Assembly: GCA_021325655.1 (NCBI GenBank) | Contig: JAJPGT010000096.1 | Span: forward strand, 156,732-220,731 | From: Pseudomonadota bacterium | GTDB taxonomy: Bacteria > Chloroflexota > UBA6077 > JAJPGT01 | Direction of reading: 5' to 3' | Length of the DNA stretch: 64,000 nucleotides | Part shown: one piece after another, positions 52,666-62,300 of the stretch | Numbering within the stretch: position 1 is the first letter of the stretch | Layout of the letters: the number at the start of each line of letters is the position of its first letter | Program-made: the position numbers and the translations under genes | Notes under the pieces: generated by a model | Seen by the model: only the letters and a program-made list of their open reading frames with translations | Told to the model about the DNA's origin: nothing | Database searches by the model: none

Positions 52666-53592
52666 ATGAGCCTTCGCCAGCTCGCCTCCTGGCCGGAGCC
52701 TGTCCGAGCACAGGCCGGCCACTCCTGGGCAGGATCGCCCGGGCGCCCACGGGGCTCGGGTCACCGCCACTTCTGGGAGCGCGCGCTCCCACGCCGGCAG
52801 TTCCTGCAATCCGCCGCGAGCGCGGCCGGGCTAGCCGCCAGCGCCCGGCTGTGGCTGCCCGCACTCGCCTACGCCGAGAGCTCGCTGTCACCTCGCCCGA
52901 TCTCCGGGGGATTGCAGCCGTTCGGCCCGGGCACAGAGCTGTTCCACGTCTTTCTGCCCGAGCCCGGCAACGAGCCATCCACGGTTGGCGACTTCAACGG
53001 CACGGTGGGCCTGGCAGACATCACCGGCGTCGGGGTCGGCACGGACACCACCACCAACATCGCTCGCACATTCACCTACGAGGCCGACGTGCGCTTCATG
53101 GATGGCCAGTACGCCGGAGTGGACGGCCAGATTCACGAAGGCACCTTCGGCTTCGTTTGATTGGACCTCTTCGAGAGCCAGGGTGGCTCTCAGGTGCACG
53201 ACTACAATCCCGGTATTAGCACCGGCGGCCTGTTCTGGACGATCGCCGTCCCACGCAGCGCGGTCAGCGTCGATCTCCAGCGCGCGGCGCAGGCCGAGTT
53301 CGTGGTGCGCAATCTGGCGATCACAGACCAGCATGACCTGATGAACGCGCTGCACCATGGCCCAGGCGTCCCCGCCACCGTCTCGTTCGCGGTGAACTGG
53401 AACGGGATTATTCGGGGTGGGCTGGCCGGGCCGGTGCGGAACACGACCAACGGATTCGCCGGCGAGTTCTTTGAAACGGATGCAACTCTCGGCTGGTCGT
53501 CCACCCAGGCCGGGTTCAGCTTCGTCTCGACCTCGGCCACGCGGAAGTACGCCGTTCTCGCCAGCGAGCGCAACGGGCTCTACTTCAAGTAA
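52666..53592 (+). CDS. Tat-exported protein interrupted by an in-frame TGA
   Basis: ATG 52666 has AGGGGA 5 nt upstream. A twin-arginine signal (RRQFLQSAASAAGLAASA, ending ALAYA, near residues 43-70) precedes a beta-rich domain (FNGTVGLADITGVGVGTDTT). At 53158-53160 a TGA stops the frame after GTFGFV; the same frame continues without interruption for 143 codons to YFK-stop at 53592. The downstream part has no ribosome site and starts inside a beta-strand pattern. TGG (Trp) would restore a 308-residue protein. So this is a nonsense mutation, stop read-through or sequence error. I do not recognise the family. Confidence 0.65.
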
Positions 53593-53705
53593 CCTGGCAC
53601 TGCCAGGCGGCGCAGAGCCGGGCAGCAGGCGGCGCCGGGCCGCCCACGGTGAATCAGACAACTGAGGGGTGTCTGGGCCGAAGCGCCCAGACGGGGAGGA
53701 GCGCG

Positions 53706-54002
53706 ATGTTCGGAACGGTGTTTCGGATGCGGCCGAAGCCGGGCCAGGAGCAGGCGGTGGTAGAGCTGTTCCAGAGCTGGGAGCGGGAGCGCCGCCCGAA
53801 GGTTGCCGGCGTGGTGGGTGGGTACCTGCTCAAGCCACGGACGAGCTCGGGCGAGCTCATCGGGGTGGCGGTGTTCGACTCGGAGGAGAACTACCGCAAG
53901 AACGCCAGCGACCCCGAGCAGGACCGCTGGTACCAGCGGCTGCGAGCGCTGCTGGAGGCGGACCCCGAGTGGAACGACGGCGACGTGATCGCCACGGGCT
54001 GA
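53706..54002 (+). CDS. ABM-like dimeric ferredoxin-fold protein
   Basis: 98 residues from ATG 53706, with GGGGAGGAG upstream. The sequence MFGTVFRMRPKPGQEQAVVE, then GYLLKPRTSSGELIGVAVFD and WYQRLRALLEADPEWNDG has the beta-alpha-beta-beta plan of antibiotic biosynthesis monooxygenase-like (ABM) proteins. These range from heme-degrading to quinol monooxygenases; no catalytic residue is assignable. Stands alone. Confidence 0.7.
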   Translation: MFGTVFRMRPKPGQEQAVVELFQSWERERRPKVAGVVGGYLLKPRTSSGELIGVAVFDSEENYRKNASDPEQDRWYQRLRALLEADPEWNDGDVIATG

Positions 54003-54212
54003 CCAGCCGCCCATCGTTCCGCTGGCCGCGCGTGGACCGGCCGACGCGAGCCGCTGAGCTCGTCTACGCGCGGCCAGCCGCGAGCCGCAAGCACGCCGCG
54101 CCCAATTTCGTCGCGGCCCGAGGCTGGTGTTTCCTGCCGCCTCACGCTCGGCGAGCCGGCGCAATGGCCGTTGCACAAGGTTGGGCGGAGGCGACGGGCA
54201 GAGCCGTGGCGC

Positions 54213-54395
54213 TCACACCTCGCCGGTGTTGATCGCCTCCAGCAGGCGGTGCTCGGTGAGCGCCGGCCCGTATAGCTCCCCGCGGATTCGCCCCTGGTAC
54301 AGCACCAGCAGATCGCAGAGGTTGGCCAGCTCGGACAGCTCGCTGGAGGCGAACAGGACGACCCGCCCCTCGCGCGCCAGCGCGTTGATGATGTG
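54213..54395 (-). pseudogene. Sugar ABC transporter ATPase, C-terminal stump
   Basis: The last ~60 residues (HIINALAREGRVVLFASSEL, then SELANLCDLLVLYQGRIRGE and LLEAINTGEV) match the C-terminal nucleotide-binding domain end of RbsA/MglA-type sugar ATPases (the conserved SSEL-x-E-L block). Walker A, signature and Walker B are all absent; upstream of ~54395 the frame loses all similarity. It abuts the SDR stump below in opposite orientation. Confidence 0.75.
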
Positions 54396-54641
54396 GCCAA
54401 TGACTACGCCCGAGACACTATTCGAGTCAACGCCGTCATCCCCGGCTTCACCGACACTCCATTGGTACGCACCATCATGGCCAACCCTGAGGAGCGCGAC
54501 GCTCTGCTGCGTACGATCCCGCTCGGTCGCCCGGGCACGGCCGACGAGGTCGCGGCGCTGATGTTGTTCCTCGCCTCCGATGAGGCGTCGTACTGCACCG
54601 GTGGGGCCTACTGCGTGGACGGCGGCATCACCGCCGTCTAA
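54393..54641 (+). pseudogene. Short-chain dehydrogenase (SDR), C-terminal stump
   Basis: 82 residues: ANDYARDTIRVNAVIPGFTD, then LGRPGTADEVAALMLFLASD and CTGGAYCVDGGITAV. This is the standard C-terminal third of FabG-type SDRs. The Rossmann glycine motif and the catalytic Ser-Tyr-Lys are missing. It begins within 3 nt of the ABC stump, so both genes lost their 5' parts at one junction. Confidence 0.8.
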
Positions 54642-55143
54642 TCCGCCCACGCTCGCGTCTCTCCCACGTCCTCCGGCGTCGCCAGCGCCGACCGTGCAGG
54701 ACTGCCTCTGTACAGTCGACCTCGGCGTGCCGCGCTACTGACCGCCACGCCCGCGCTGGAGCGGGCTGGGCGCAGGGGTACGTTTCTTGCGCCTCGGCCG
54801 AGCGTGCCCAGCGGGCTGGATGCCAGGCCGCCCAAGGGCATGGCGGTACGACATCAGAGCGCGTCGTGCGGCGAATCGACACCGTGGAGGGGATGCCAAG
54901 ACACAGCCACGAAGCACATCCAGAAGCGCGATCGGCTGGCGAAGGGATGGCTGCAATGCCCGCTTCTGGCTCCTGCAGCCGCCCAGAACCAGAACCAGCC
55001 CGGGCTGCTTGGCAGCCCACTCGGCACCAAGGCGCTGATGCTGCTCGCCGCTGGGCTGGACGTGAAGTACCTGGCGGACCACGGCGGCATCTCGTCGTGC
55101 CGCCAGGCGAGGTGCACAAACCAGGAACAGAAGGAGATCAGGG
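54642..55143. other. Intergenic region, 502 bp
   Basis: No gene can be supported. A short stretch near 55030-55080 encodes LLAAGLDVKYLADHGG, loosely like a tyrosine recombinase C-terminus, but it is too short to call. The end holds the AAGGAGA ribosome site of the stress-protein gene. Confidence 0.4.
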
Positions 55144-56478
55144 ATGGGAATGGCGACACCGCGACCGACCGTCGTTGGCGTCTTCGACAGCCGCGACCAG
55201 GCGGAACGCGCCGTTGACGAGCTACACCGGGCCGGCTTTACCGACGATCAGATCGGCCTGGCAATGCGTGACACCGGGACCACGGGGGCTATGGCGGAGG
55301 GGCCAACCACCGGCGAGACCCGCGCGGGGGCGGACGCGGGCGCGGGGCTTGTGGCGGGCGTCGGCATTGGCGCCATCCTCGGGGCGCTCGCGACCGGGCT
55401 CATCCCGGGCATTGGCCCCGTCATCGCCGCGGGCCTGCTCGCCGGCATCGTCGGTGGGGCAGTCATCGGCGGCGCAGCGGGCGGCCTCATCGGGGCGCTG
55501 GTGGGCATGGGCGTCCCAGAGGAGGAGGCCCAGTACTACAACCAGGAGTTCGAGGCCGGCCGCGTGATCGTTACGGTCAAGGCGGATGGCCGCTACAACG
55601 AGGCGCAGGAGATCCTGCGCAGCTACGGCGCCTACGATATCCAGACCCGCGGCGGCATGGCCAGCACTGCGCCTGACCGCGGCACCTGGGGCACGACCAC
55701 TGAGACCGCCACCGAGCGTGGCACCTACGACAGGGACGTTGGGACTGCGGGCCGAACCTTGCGCGAAGGCGAGACGATGCTGCTGCGCGAAGAGCAACTC
55801 CGCACCGACAAGGAGCGAGTGCAGGCAGGCGAGGTCCGTGTCGGCAAGGATGTTGTCACCGAGCAGCGGGAGATCGATGTCCCGGTGACTCGCGAGGAGG
55901 TCGTCGTCGAGCGGCGCCCGGTCACGCCTCGCCCGGCCGATCGCGCCGATTTCACCGAGGAGGAACGGGAGATCCGCGTCCCGGTGACCGAAGAGCGGGT
56001 CGACGTGGAGAAGCAGCCGATGGTGACGGGCGAGGTCACCGTCGGCAAGCGCGAGGTGGCCGAGACCCAGCGGGTGTCAGATACCGTGCGCCGCGAAAAG
56101 CCGGTGGTCGAGCGCGAGGGCGACGTTCCGGTCGAACGGCGAGGCGCCGGCATGGCCGAGAGCGAGCGGACGATAACCACGCCGACGACCGGGGAGAGCA
56201 CCACGACGACGACGTGGGACCAGGTGATGCCCACCTACCGAAGCTGGTGGGAGCAGCGCTACGGGGCTACGGGCAACTGGACCGATTATGAGCCCCGCTA
56301 CCGCTTCGCCTGGGAGCGGGCGAACGATCCCGAGTATCGTGGCCGCTCCTGGACTGAGGTGGAGCCGATGCTGCGCCGCAATTGGGAGAGCCGCTACCAC
56401 GAGTCGACCTGGAACCAGGTGAAGGACAGCATCCGCGAGGCCTGGGACCGGGTCACCAGCGGGGTGAGCGGCCGCTAG
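55144..56478 (+). CDS. YsnF/AvaK-type stress protein (DUF2382) with GSP17M-like N-terminus
   Basis: 444 residues. N-terminus VVGVFDSRDQAERAVDELHR is the general stress protein 17M/YflT-like domain. It is followed by a glycine-zipper membrane-like segment (AGAGLVAGVGIGAILGALAT). The DUF2382 domain (~205-330) has its characteristic repeated units, for example EQREIDVPVTREEVVVERRP and EEREIRVPVTEERVDVEKQP. The C-terminal 80 residues hold Trp-rich repeats (YRSWWEQRYG; YRFAWERAND; LRRNWESRYH). Such proteins are linked to stress and desiccation in soil and thermophilic bacteria; molecular role unknown. Confidence 0.85.
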   Translation: MGMATPRPTVVGVFDSRDQAERAVDELHRAGFTDDQIGLAMRDTGTTGAMAEGPTTGETRAGADAGAGLVAGVGIGAILGALATGLIPGIGPVIAAGLLAGIVGGAVIGGAAGGLIGALVGMGVPEEEAQYYNQEFEAGRVIVTVKADGRYNEAQEILRSYGAYDIQTRGGMASTAPDRGTWGTTTETATERGTYDRDVGTAGRTLREGETMLLREEQLRTDKERVQAGEVRVGKDVVTEQREIDVPVTREEVVVERRPVTPRPADRADFTEEEREIRVPVTEERVDVEKQPMVTGEVTVGKREVAETQRVSDTVRREKPVVEREGDVPVERRGAGMAESERTITTPTTGESTTTTTWDQVMPTYRSWWEQRYGATGNWTDYEPRYRFAWERANDPEYRGRSWTEVEPMLRRNWESRYHESTWNQVKDSIREAWDRVTSGVSGR

Positions 56479-56507
56479 CCGCGCATTCCGCGGATCCCCC
56501 CACCCGT

Positions 56508-56539
56508 GCCCCGGCCGGGTAGCGCTACCGGGCCGGGGC
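56508..56539. terminator. Near-perfect 32-bp palindrome after the stress-protein gene
   Basis: GCCCCGGCCGGGTAGC is followed directly by GCTACCGGGCCGGGGC, its reverse complement with one mismatch, 30 nt after the stop codon. A very stable GC hairpin without a T-run, probably an end-of-transcript structure. Confidence 0.5.
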
Positions 56540-56740
56540 GCTTCGCGCCCGGACGGGCTGCTCGGGCAGCGGGATGAAGCCTGCCTGGCCCGTTCCTTGC
56601 ACGGCCGGGCGCATCCCCGTGCCGGTGGCTGCGCCCGGCCTGGCTGGCGCATCATGGTGATCGCGAGGATGAGATGTCGGCCGCGTTGGCCACCGCCACC
56701 CTGCTAACTGGCGCGTCACGCTGATCAAGAGGGTTCGTCG

Positions 56741-58291
56741 ATGCCATCCCTGCCACGACGCGGTCGGTTCGCCACCCTGGCCGTGGCGCTCGCACTGCTC
56801 GGCGCCGCCTGTTCCGGGCCACCAGCCACCCCCACGCCCGCGCTGCCGTCCCCACCAGCAGCGGCCGGGGAGACGCCCACCGCGCCAGCGGTTCCCACCC
56901 CCGCCCTGGCCCCGAGCGAGGCGGCGCGCGCCGCGCTGTCCACCTCCCCCGTCGCGGACCTGCACCGCATCCAGCATGTGGTCATCATCATGCAGGAGAA
57001 CCGCTCCTTCGACCACTACTTCGGCACCTACCCCGGGGCGGAAGGCATCCCCCGGGACGCCACCGGTGTCCCCACCGTCTGCGTGCCCGACCCACGGATG
57101 AACCAGTGCGTGACGCCCTACCACGACGCGAACGACCGGAATGCCGGCGGGCCGCACGGAGCGGCCAACGCCCGGGCCGATATCGACGGCGGCAAGATGG
57201 ACGGCTTCATCAGCCAGCGCGAGGCGGAGCAGCAGCGCACCTGCGCCGACCCTAACGACCCCAACTGTGGCGCGGCCGGGACAGCGGTCGACGTGATGGG
57301 CTATCACGACGAGCGGGAGATCCCGAACTACTGGACCTACGCCCGGCAGTTCGTGCTCCTGGACCATCTGTTCCAGCCAGATGCCTCCTGGAGCCTGCCC
57401 TCGCACCTGTTCCTGGTGTCCGCCTGGTCGGCCCGCTGCGGCAGCGGCGACCCGATGAGCTGCCAGAACGACGACGGCGTTCCGCCGCTGCCGCCCGACT
57501 TCCGCCCGCCCCGGCCCCGCCAGGCGCAGAACGCCACCCCGCCGCCTGCGCCCACCCCGTTTCCACCACCCACCTACGCCTGGACCGACCTCACCTACCT
57601 GCTGCACGCGCGCGGGGTGAGCTGGGCCTACTACGTGTTCGAGGGGACCGAGCCGGACTGCGAGGACGACGCCACCGACTGCATGCCGGTGCCCCAGCGC
57701 GTCCGCACCCCGGGTATCTGGAACCCGCTGCCCTGGTTCGTGACGGTCAAGCAAGACGGCGAGCTGAGCCACATCCAGCCGATCGAGCGATTCTACGAGG
57801 CGGCCAGGAACGACACGCTGCCAGCGGTGAGCTGGGTCGCCCCCACCAACGTCGTCAGCGAGCATCCCCCGGCGCTGGTCAGCGTCGGCCAGGCCTACGT
57901 CACCAGCTTGATCAACGCCAGCATGCAGGGGCCGAACTGGAACAGCACCGCCATCTTCCTCACCTGGGACGACTGGGGCGGGTTTTACGACCACGTTGTG
58001 CCACCCACAGTCGACCAGAACGGCTACGGGCTGCGGGTGCCGGGCCTGGTAATCAGCCCCTATGCCAGGCAGGGCTACATCGACCACCAGACGCTCAGCT
58101 TCGACGCCTACCTGAAGTTCATCGAAGACCTGTTCCTCGATGGCCAGCGGCTGGACCCCCAGACGGACGGGCGGCCGGACCCGCGGCCCACGGTGCGGGA
58201 GACCGTACCGCAGCTCGGCGATCTGCGCGCTGACTTCGACTTCAGCCAGCCTCCCCGCCCCCGCTGGTGCTGCCGACAAGCTTCGACCTGA
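56741..58291 (+). CDS. Phospholipase C-type phosphoesterase lipoprotein (copy 2)
   Basis: 516 residues as read. A lipoprotein signal (LLGAACSG) and Pro-rich linker precede the PF04185 domain: [37 protein letters not shown] and [16 protein letters not shown]. Paralogue of the gene at 11247, with stretches of near-identical DNA. The frame ends at 58291 in RWCCRQAST. Adding one C in the C-run at ~58258-58262 gives [17 protein letters not shown] and a stop at 58371, matching copy 1's PPLVL tail, so a one-base deletion is likely here too. The enzyme would hydrolyse phospholipid or phosphomonoester outside the cell. Context gives no pathway. Confidence 0.87.
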   Translation: MPSLPRRGRFATLAVALALLGAACSGPPATPTPALPSPPAAAGETPTAPAVPTPALAPSEAARAALSTSPVADLHRIQHVVIIMQENRSFDHYFGTYPGAEGIPRDATGVPTVCVPDPRMNQCVTPYHDANDRNAGGPHGAANARADIDGGKMDGFISQREAEQQRTCADPNDPNCGAAGTAVDVMGYHDEREIPNYWTYARQFVLLDHLFQPDASWSLPSHLFLVSAWSARCGSGDPMSCQNDDGVPPLPPDFRPPRPRQAQNATPPPAPTPFPPPTYAWTDLTYLLHARGVSWAYYVFEGTEPDCEDDATDCMPVPQRVRTPGIWNPLPWFVTVKQDGELSHIQPIERFYEAARNDTLPAVSWVAPTNVVSEHPPALVSVGQAYVTSLINASMQGPNWNSTAIFLTWDDWGGFYDHVVPPTVDQNGYGLRVPGLVISPYARQGYIDHQTLSFDAYLKFIEDLFLDGQRLDPQTDGRPDPRPTVRETVPQLGDLRADFDFSQPPRPRWCCRQAST

Positions 58292-58463
58292 AGAACGTCG
58301 GCTCCCTGGCGCCACGCGCCCAGCCGAGCCCGGCCGCGCCCGAGCCCCGCCCGAGCCCCGCCGGCCGCTGAGCCGAGGCGGCCCGACCCGCTACCATCGT
58401 CCCGTGCGCGGAGGACGCCACCAGCGCCGCGCAGTCGCGCCCTCCCACTGCAACGGAGGCGGT

Positions 58464-59186
58464 ATGCCCGGGCTGTGGATCGGCACCTCTGGCTGGGTCT
58501 ACCCGCACTGGATGGGCGTCTTCTACCCGTTCGGCCTGCCGAGCGACCAGTTGCTGCCGTTCTACGCCGCCCACTTCGCCAGCGTAGAGATCAACTTCTC
58601 CTACTACAAGCTGCCGGAGCGGGCGGCGTTCGCGCGCTGGCGCCAGCAGGTACCACCCGGGTTCCTCTTCGCGGTCAAGGGCAGCCGCTACCTCACCCAT
58701 ATGAAAAAGCTGAAGGACCCGGAGGAACCGCTGGCGCGGCTGATGGAGCGCGCCCGCGGGCTGGAAGACGCCCTGGGGCCGATCCTGTTCCAGTTCCCGG
58801 CCCAGTGGCGCCGCGATCTGGAGCGACTGGAGCGCTTCGTCGCGGCGCTGGAGCCCTATGCGCCCCAGCGCTTCGCCTTCGAGTTCCGCCACCCGAGCTG
58901 GCTCGTCCCGGAGGTGTATCACCTGCTCCAGCGGGCGCGGGCGGCGCTGTGCCTGCCCGTCGGCTGGGGCCTCCCACGCGACGAGCAGCTCACCGCGCCG
59001 TGGACGTATCTCCGCATGCACGGTGGGCAGTACGGTGTTGGCTTCAGCGAGGCGGAGCTTCAGGCCTGGGCGGAGCGGATCCGCCGCTTCCAGGAGCAGG
59101 GGGCAGACGTGTACGTGTACTTCAACAACGATCCGAGCGGCTACGCGGTGCGTGACGCCGCCCGGCTGCGTGCACTGCTGGCGTAG
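58464..59186 (+). CDS. DUF72 protein
   Basis: 240 residues from ATG 58464 with GGAGG 5 nt upstream. The TIM-barrel DUF72 signature is complete: IGTSGWVYPHWMGVFYP at the N-terminus, VEINFSYYKLP near 47, FLFAVKGSRYLTHMKKLKD, FAFEFRHPSWL and a late YVYFNNDPSGYAV. A conserved family of unknown reaction, related in fold to sugar isomerases/endonuclease IV. It may share a transcript with, or merely precede, the chemotaxis hybrid gene 127 nt downstream. Confidence 0.88.
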   Translation: MPGLWIGTSGWVYPHWMGVFYPFGLPSDQLLPFYAAHFASVEINFSYYKLPERAAFARWRQQVPPGFLFAVKGSRYLTHMKKLKDPEEPLARLMERARGLEDALGPILFQFPAQWRRDLERLERFVAALEPYAPQRFAFEFRHPSWLVPEVYHLLQRARAALCLPVGWGLPRDEQLTAPWTYLRMHGGQYGVGFSEAELQAWAERIRRFQEQGADVYVYFNNDPSGYAVRDAARLRALLA

Positions 59187-59261
59187 CGCCCGGAGCCATC
59201 CACGGGTAGCCACGGGCATGCCCTGTGCCTACGGACAACCGGTAGGGATAGACGTCAGCCG

Positions 59262-59283
59262 GCCCGAGAGTATACTCTCGGGC
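59262..59283. promoter_or_regulatory. Perfect 22-bp palindrome upstream of the CheB-CheR hybrid
   Basis: The core CCCGAGAGTATACTCTCGGG, extended one base each side, is a perfect dyad centred on TATA, 31-52 nt before the GTG start. It includes TATACT, a good -10 hexamer, with TAGACG 16 nt upstream. An operator that overlaps a promoter is the simplest reading; a short transcript-end hairpin of the DUF72 gene is the alternative. Confidence 0.7.
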
Positions 59284-59313
59284 TATCCGGCTATCAGGAT
59301 TGAGGGGCCGACC

Positions 59314-62300
59314 GTGGCCGAGGAGCAGAGTTTCCGTGAACCCCAGCTCGTCGTTATCGGCGCCTCCGCCGGGGGTATCCAGGCGTTGTCCACCCTACTC
59401 GCCGCCCTGCCCGCCGACTTCCCAGCCCCGATCGTCATCGCCCAGCACCTGGATCCGAAGCGGCCCAGCCACCTGGCCGAGATCCTGACCCGGCACTCGC
59501 GCCTCCCGGTGCGCATCGTCACCGCCGTCGAAGACCTGGCGCCGGGCGTGGTCTACGTCGTCCCGGCGAACCGGGACGTGGAGGTCACCGACCGCCAGGT
59601 GCGGGTCCGCGAGGCGACCGAGGGAGGGCCGGTGCCCTCCGTCGACCTGCTGCTAACGAGTGCCGCCAAGGCGTACGGAGAGCGGCTGATCGCGGTCATT
59701 CTCACCGGCACGGGCTCGGATGGCGCGGCCGGGGCCCGCGAGGTGAAAGAGGCAGGCGGAACCGTGGTCGTGCAGAACCCGGAGACGGCCAGCTTCCCGG
59801 GTATGCCACAGTCGCTGCCCTCCACGGTGGTCGACGTCGTCGCCAACCTGGAGGCGATCGGGCCGCTGCTCAACGATCTGGTGACCGGGGCCTACTTGCC
59901 GACCCGGCCGAGCGACGAGCGGGTTCTGGAGAACTTTCTGGCCAGGCTCCGTGAGCGGAGCGGGATCGACTTCAGCACGTACCGCCGGCCGACGATCTTG
60001 CGGCGGCTCCAGCGCCGCATCGCCGCGACGGGAGTGAACACCCTGCGCGAATACATTCGCTATACCGAGCAGCATCCTGAAGAGTACCAGCGGCTCGCGA
60101 GCAGCTTCTTGATCAAAGTGACCGAGTTCTTCCGTGACCCCGAGCTGTTCGACTATCTGCGCACCAGAGCGCTCCCGGAGATCATTCAGCGGGCGCGTGG
60201 CCACGGCAATACCCTGCGCTTCTGGTCGGCCGGTTGTGCCACAGGCGAGGAGGCCTACTCGCTGGCGATCCTGCTCGCCGACGTCCTGGGCGATGAATTG
60301 GAGCAGTTTCATATCCGTATTTTCGCCACTGATCTCGATATGGAGGCGATCACGTTCGCTCGCCGCGGCATCTATCTGCCCGCGGCGCTGGCTGGCGTCC
60401 CAGCGGAGATCGTCGAGCGCTATTTCACGCCAGCCGACCATGCCTACGAGGTCAAGAAATTCATCCGCTCGCTGGTGATCTTCGGACAGCATGATCTCGG
60501 CCAGCGCGCGCCGTTCCCACACATCGACCTCATCCTGTGTCGCAACGTGCTGATCTACTTCACCACCGAGCTGCAGAAGCGGGCGCTGGAATCGTTCGCC
60601 TTCGCCCTGCGGGAAGGGGGGCTGCTGGTGCTGGGCAAGGCCGAGACGACCAGCCCGCTCACGGAATATTTTATGCTCGAAGATGCTCGACTGAAGGTCT
60701 ACCGCCGCTACGGCAAGCCGGTGCTGCTGCCCTCGGCACCTCTTTGGGAGGCGGTGCCAGCGCCCCGCTCAGCGTTACGGCTCGTCCCGCGCAGCATCCA
60801 GGCCTCATCGCCCGGTTCACCTCCGATGCCTGCCCTGGGTTCCACCCCGCGTTTGCCTCTCGCGGGCGAGAAGGCGGAGCGCTTGTTCTACAGCCTGCCC
60901 GTGGGCATCGTGGTTGTCGATCGTCGCTACGATATCCAGAGCATTAACAGCGCTGCCCGCCGGCTGCTCGGCATCAATCAGCCCGCGGTGGGGGACGACT
61001 TTCTGCACCTCGCCCAGAGCCTGCCGCAGCGGCCCTTGCGCGCCGCGATCGATGCAGCGCTGCGGGGTGAAGAGACAACCCTTGAAGAGGTCGAAGTCGA
61101 GCAGCTCGCCCATGAGGAGCCCCGCTTTCTACAGATTCGGTGTTCACCGTATAAGCTAGGGAGCGGCCCCGAGCCGGTCGACTCGGTGCTGCTGCTTGTC
61201 AGCGACGTCACCAGCACGCGGCTGCGGCTGCATACCCTGGAGCAGCAGCAGGCAGCGTTGCAGCGCGAGCTCGAGGCGCTGCGCGCCCGCACACAGCAGG
61301 AGATCGAGCGGCTCACCGCGCGTATCCAGACGCTCACCGAACATAACCAGCAGCTTCTAGATGCCAACCAGGAGCTGATCGCGGTCAATGAAGAGCTCAC
61401 CGCCGCCCGCGATGCTTTCCTGCTCGGGCAGGAGGAGGCACAGGCGGCAATCGAGGAGGTCGAGACGCTCAACGAGGAGGTGCAAGCCTCCAACGAAGAG
61501 CTCGAGACACTCAACGAAGAGCTGCACGCGACGATCGAAGAGCTCAACACCACCAACGCTGATCTCGAGGCACGCAGCTCCGAGCTCCAGGAGCTCGCGA
61601 GCCGCCTGGAGGCGGAGCGGGCCCGGCTGACCACGATCCTGGCCAGCATGGGCGACGCGGTGCTCGTGGTCGACGCCGCCGGTACGCCGGTCCTGACCAA
61701 CGCCGCCTACGATCGGCTGTTCGCTGGCGACCTCGCCCAGCGGCCGCTCGAAGACGAGCAGGGCCGGCCGCTGCCACCCGAACAGACGCCACAGCAACGC
61801 GCGGCCCGCGGCGAAGCGTTCGACATGCAGTTCACCATCCCTATCGGCGCGGAGGGTGAGCGCCGCTGGTTCGAAGCGAACGGCCGGCCGATCCAGCACG
61901 GGGAGGAAGCGCAGGGCGTGGTGGTGATCCGCGAGATCACGGAGCGTAGCCTGCGCCGGCTGCAAGACGAGTTCATGGCCGCGGCGAGCCACGAGCTGCG
62001 GACGCCGCTCACGGCGCTGCGCGGGCGGCTGGAGCTTCTGGTCCGCCGGCTCCAGGGCAAGGAGGCCGAGGCCGAGGCGCTGCGTCAGGCAATGCAAGCG
62101 CTGAGCGCTGCCGACCGGCTGGCGAAGCTGGCGAATGCACTGCTGGACGTCTCACGGCTGCGCACGGGCAAATTCCATCTCCAGCACGAGCGGGTGGACC
62201 TGGCGGCGCTGCTGGCCCAGGTGATCGAGCAGACGCAGCCGCTGGCCCTGGGCCAGCGGATCGAGCTGGACCAGCCGGGTGGCCCGGTGGTCGTAGACGG

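Noticed and set aside
53158..53160. TGA as a selenocysteine codon
   Set aside because: No following SECIS-like hairpin was evident and the position fits tryptophan better than cysteine.
55030..55120. Tyrosine recombinase fragment
   Set aside because: Only LLAAGLDVKYLADHGG is suggestive; no catalytic Arg/His/Tyr context could be placed.
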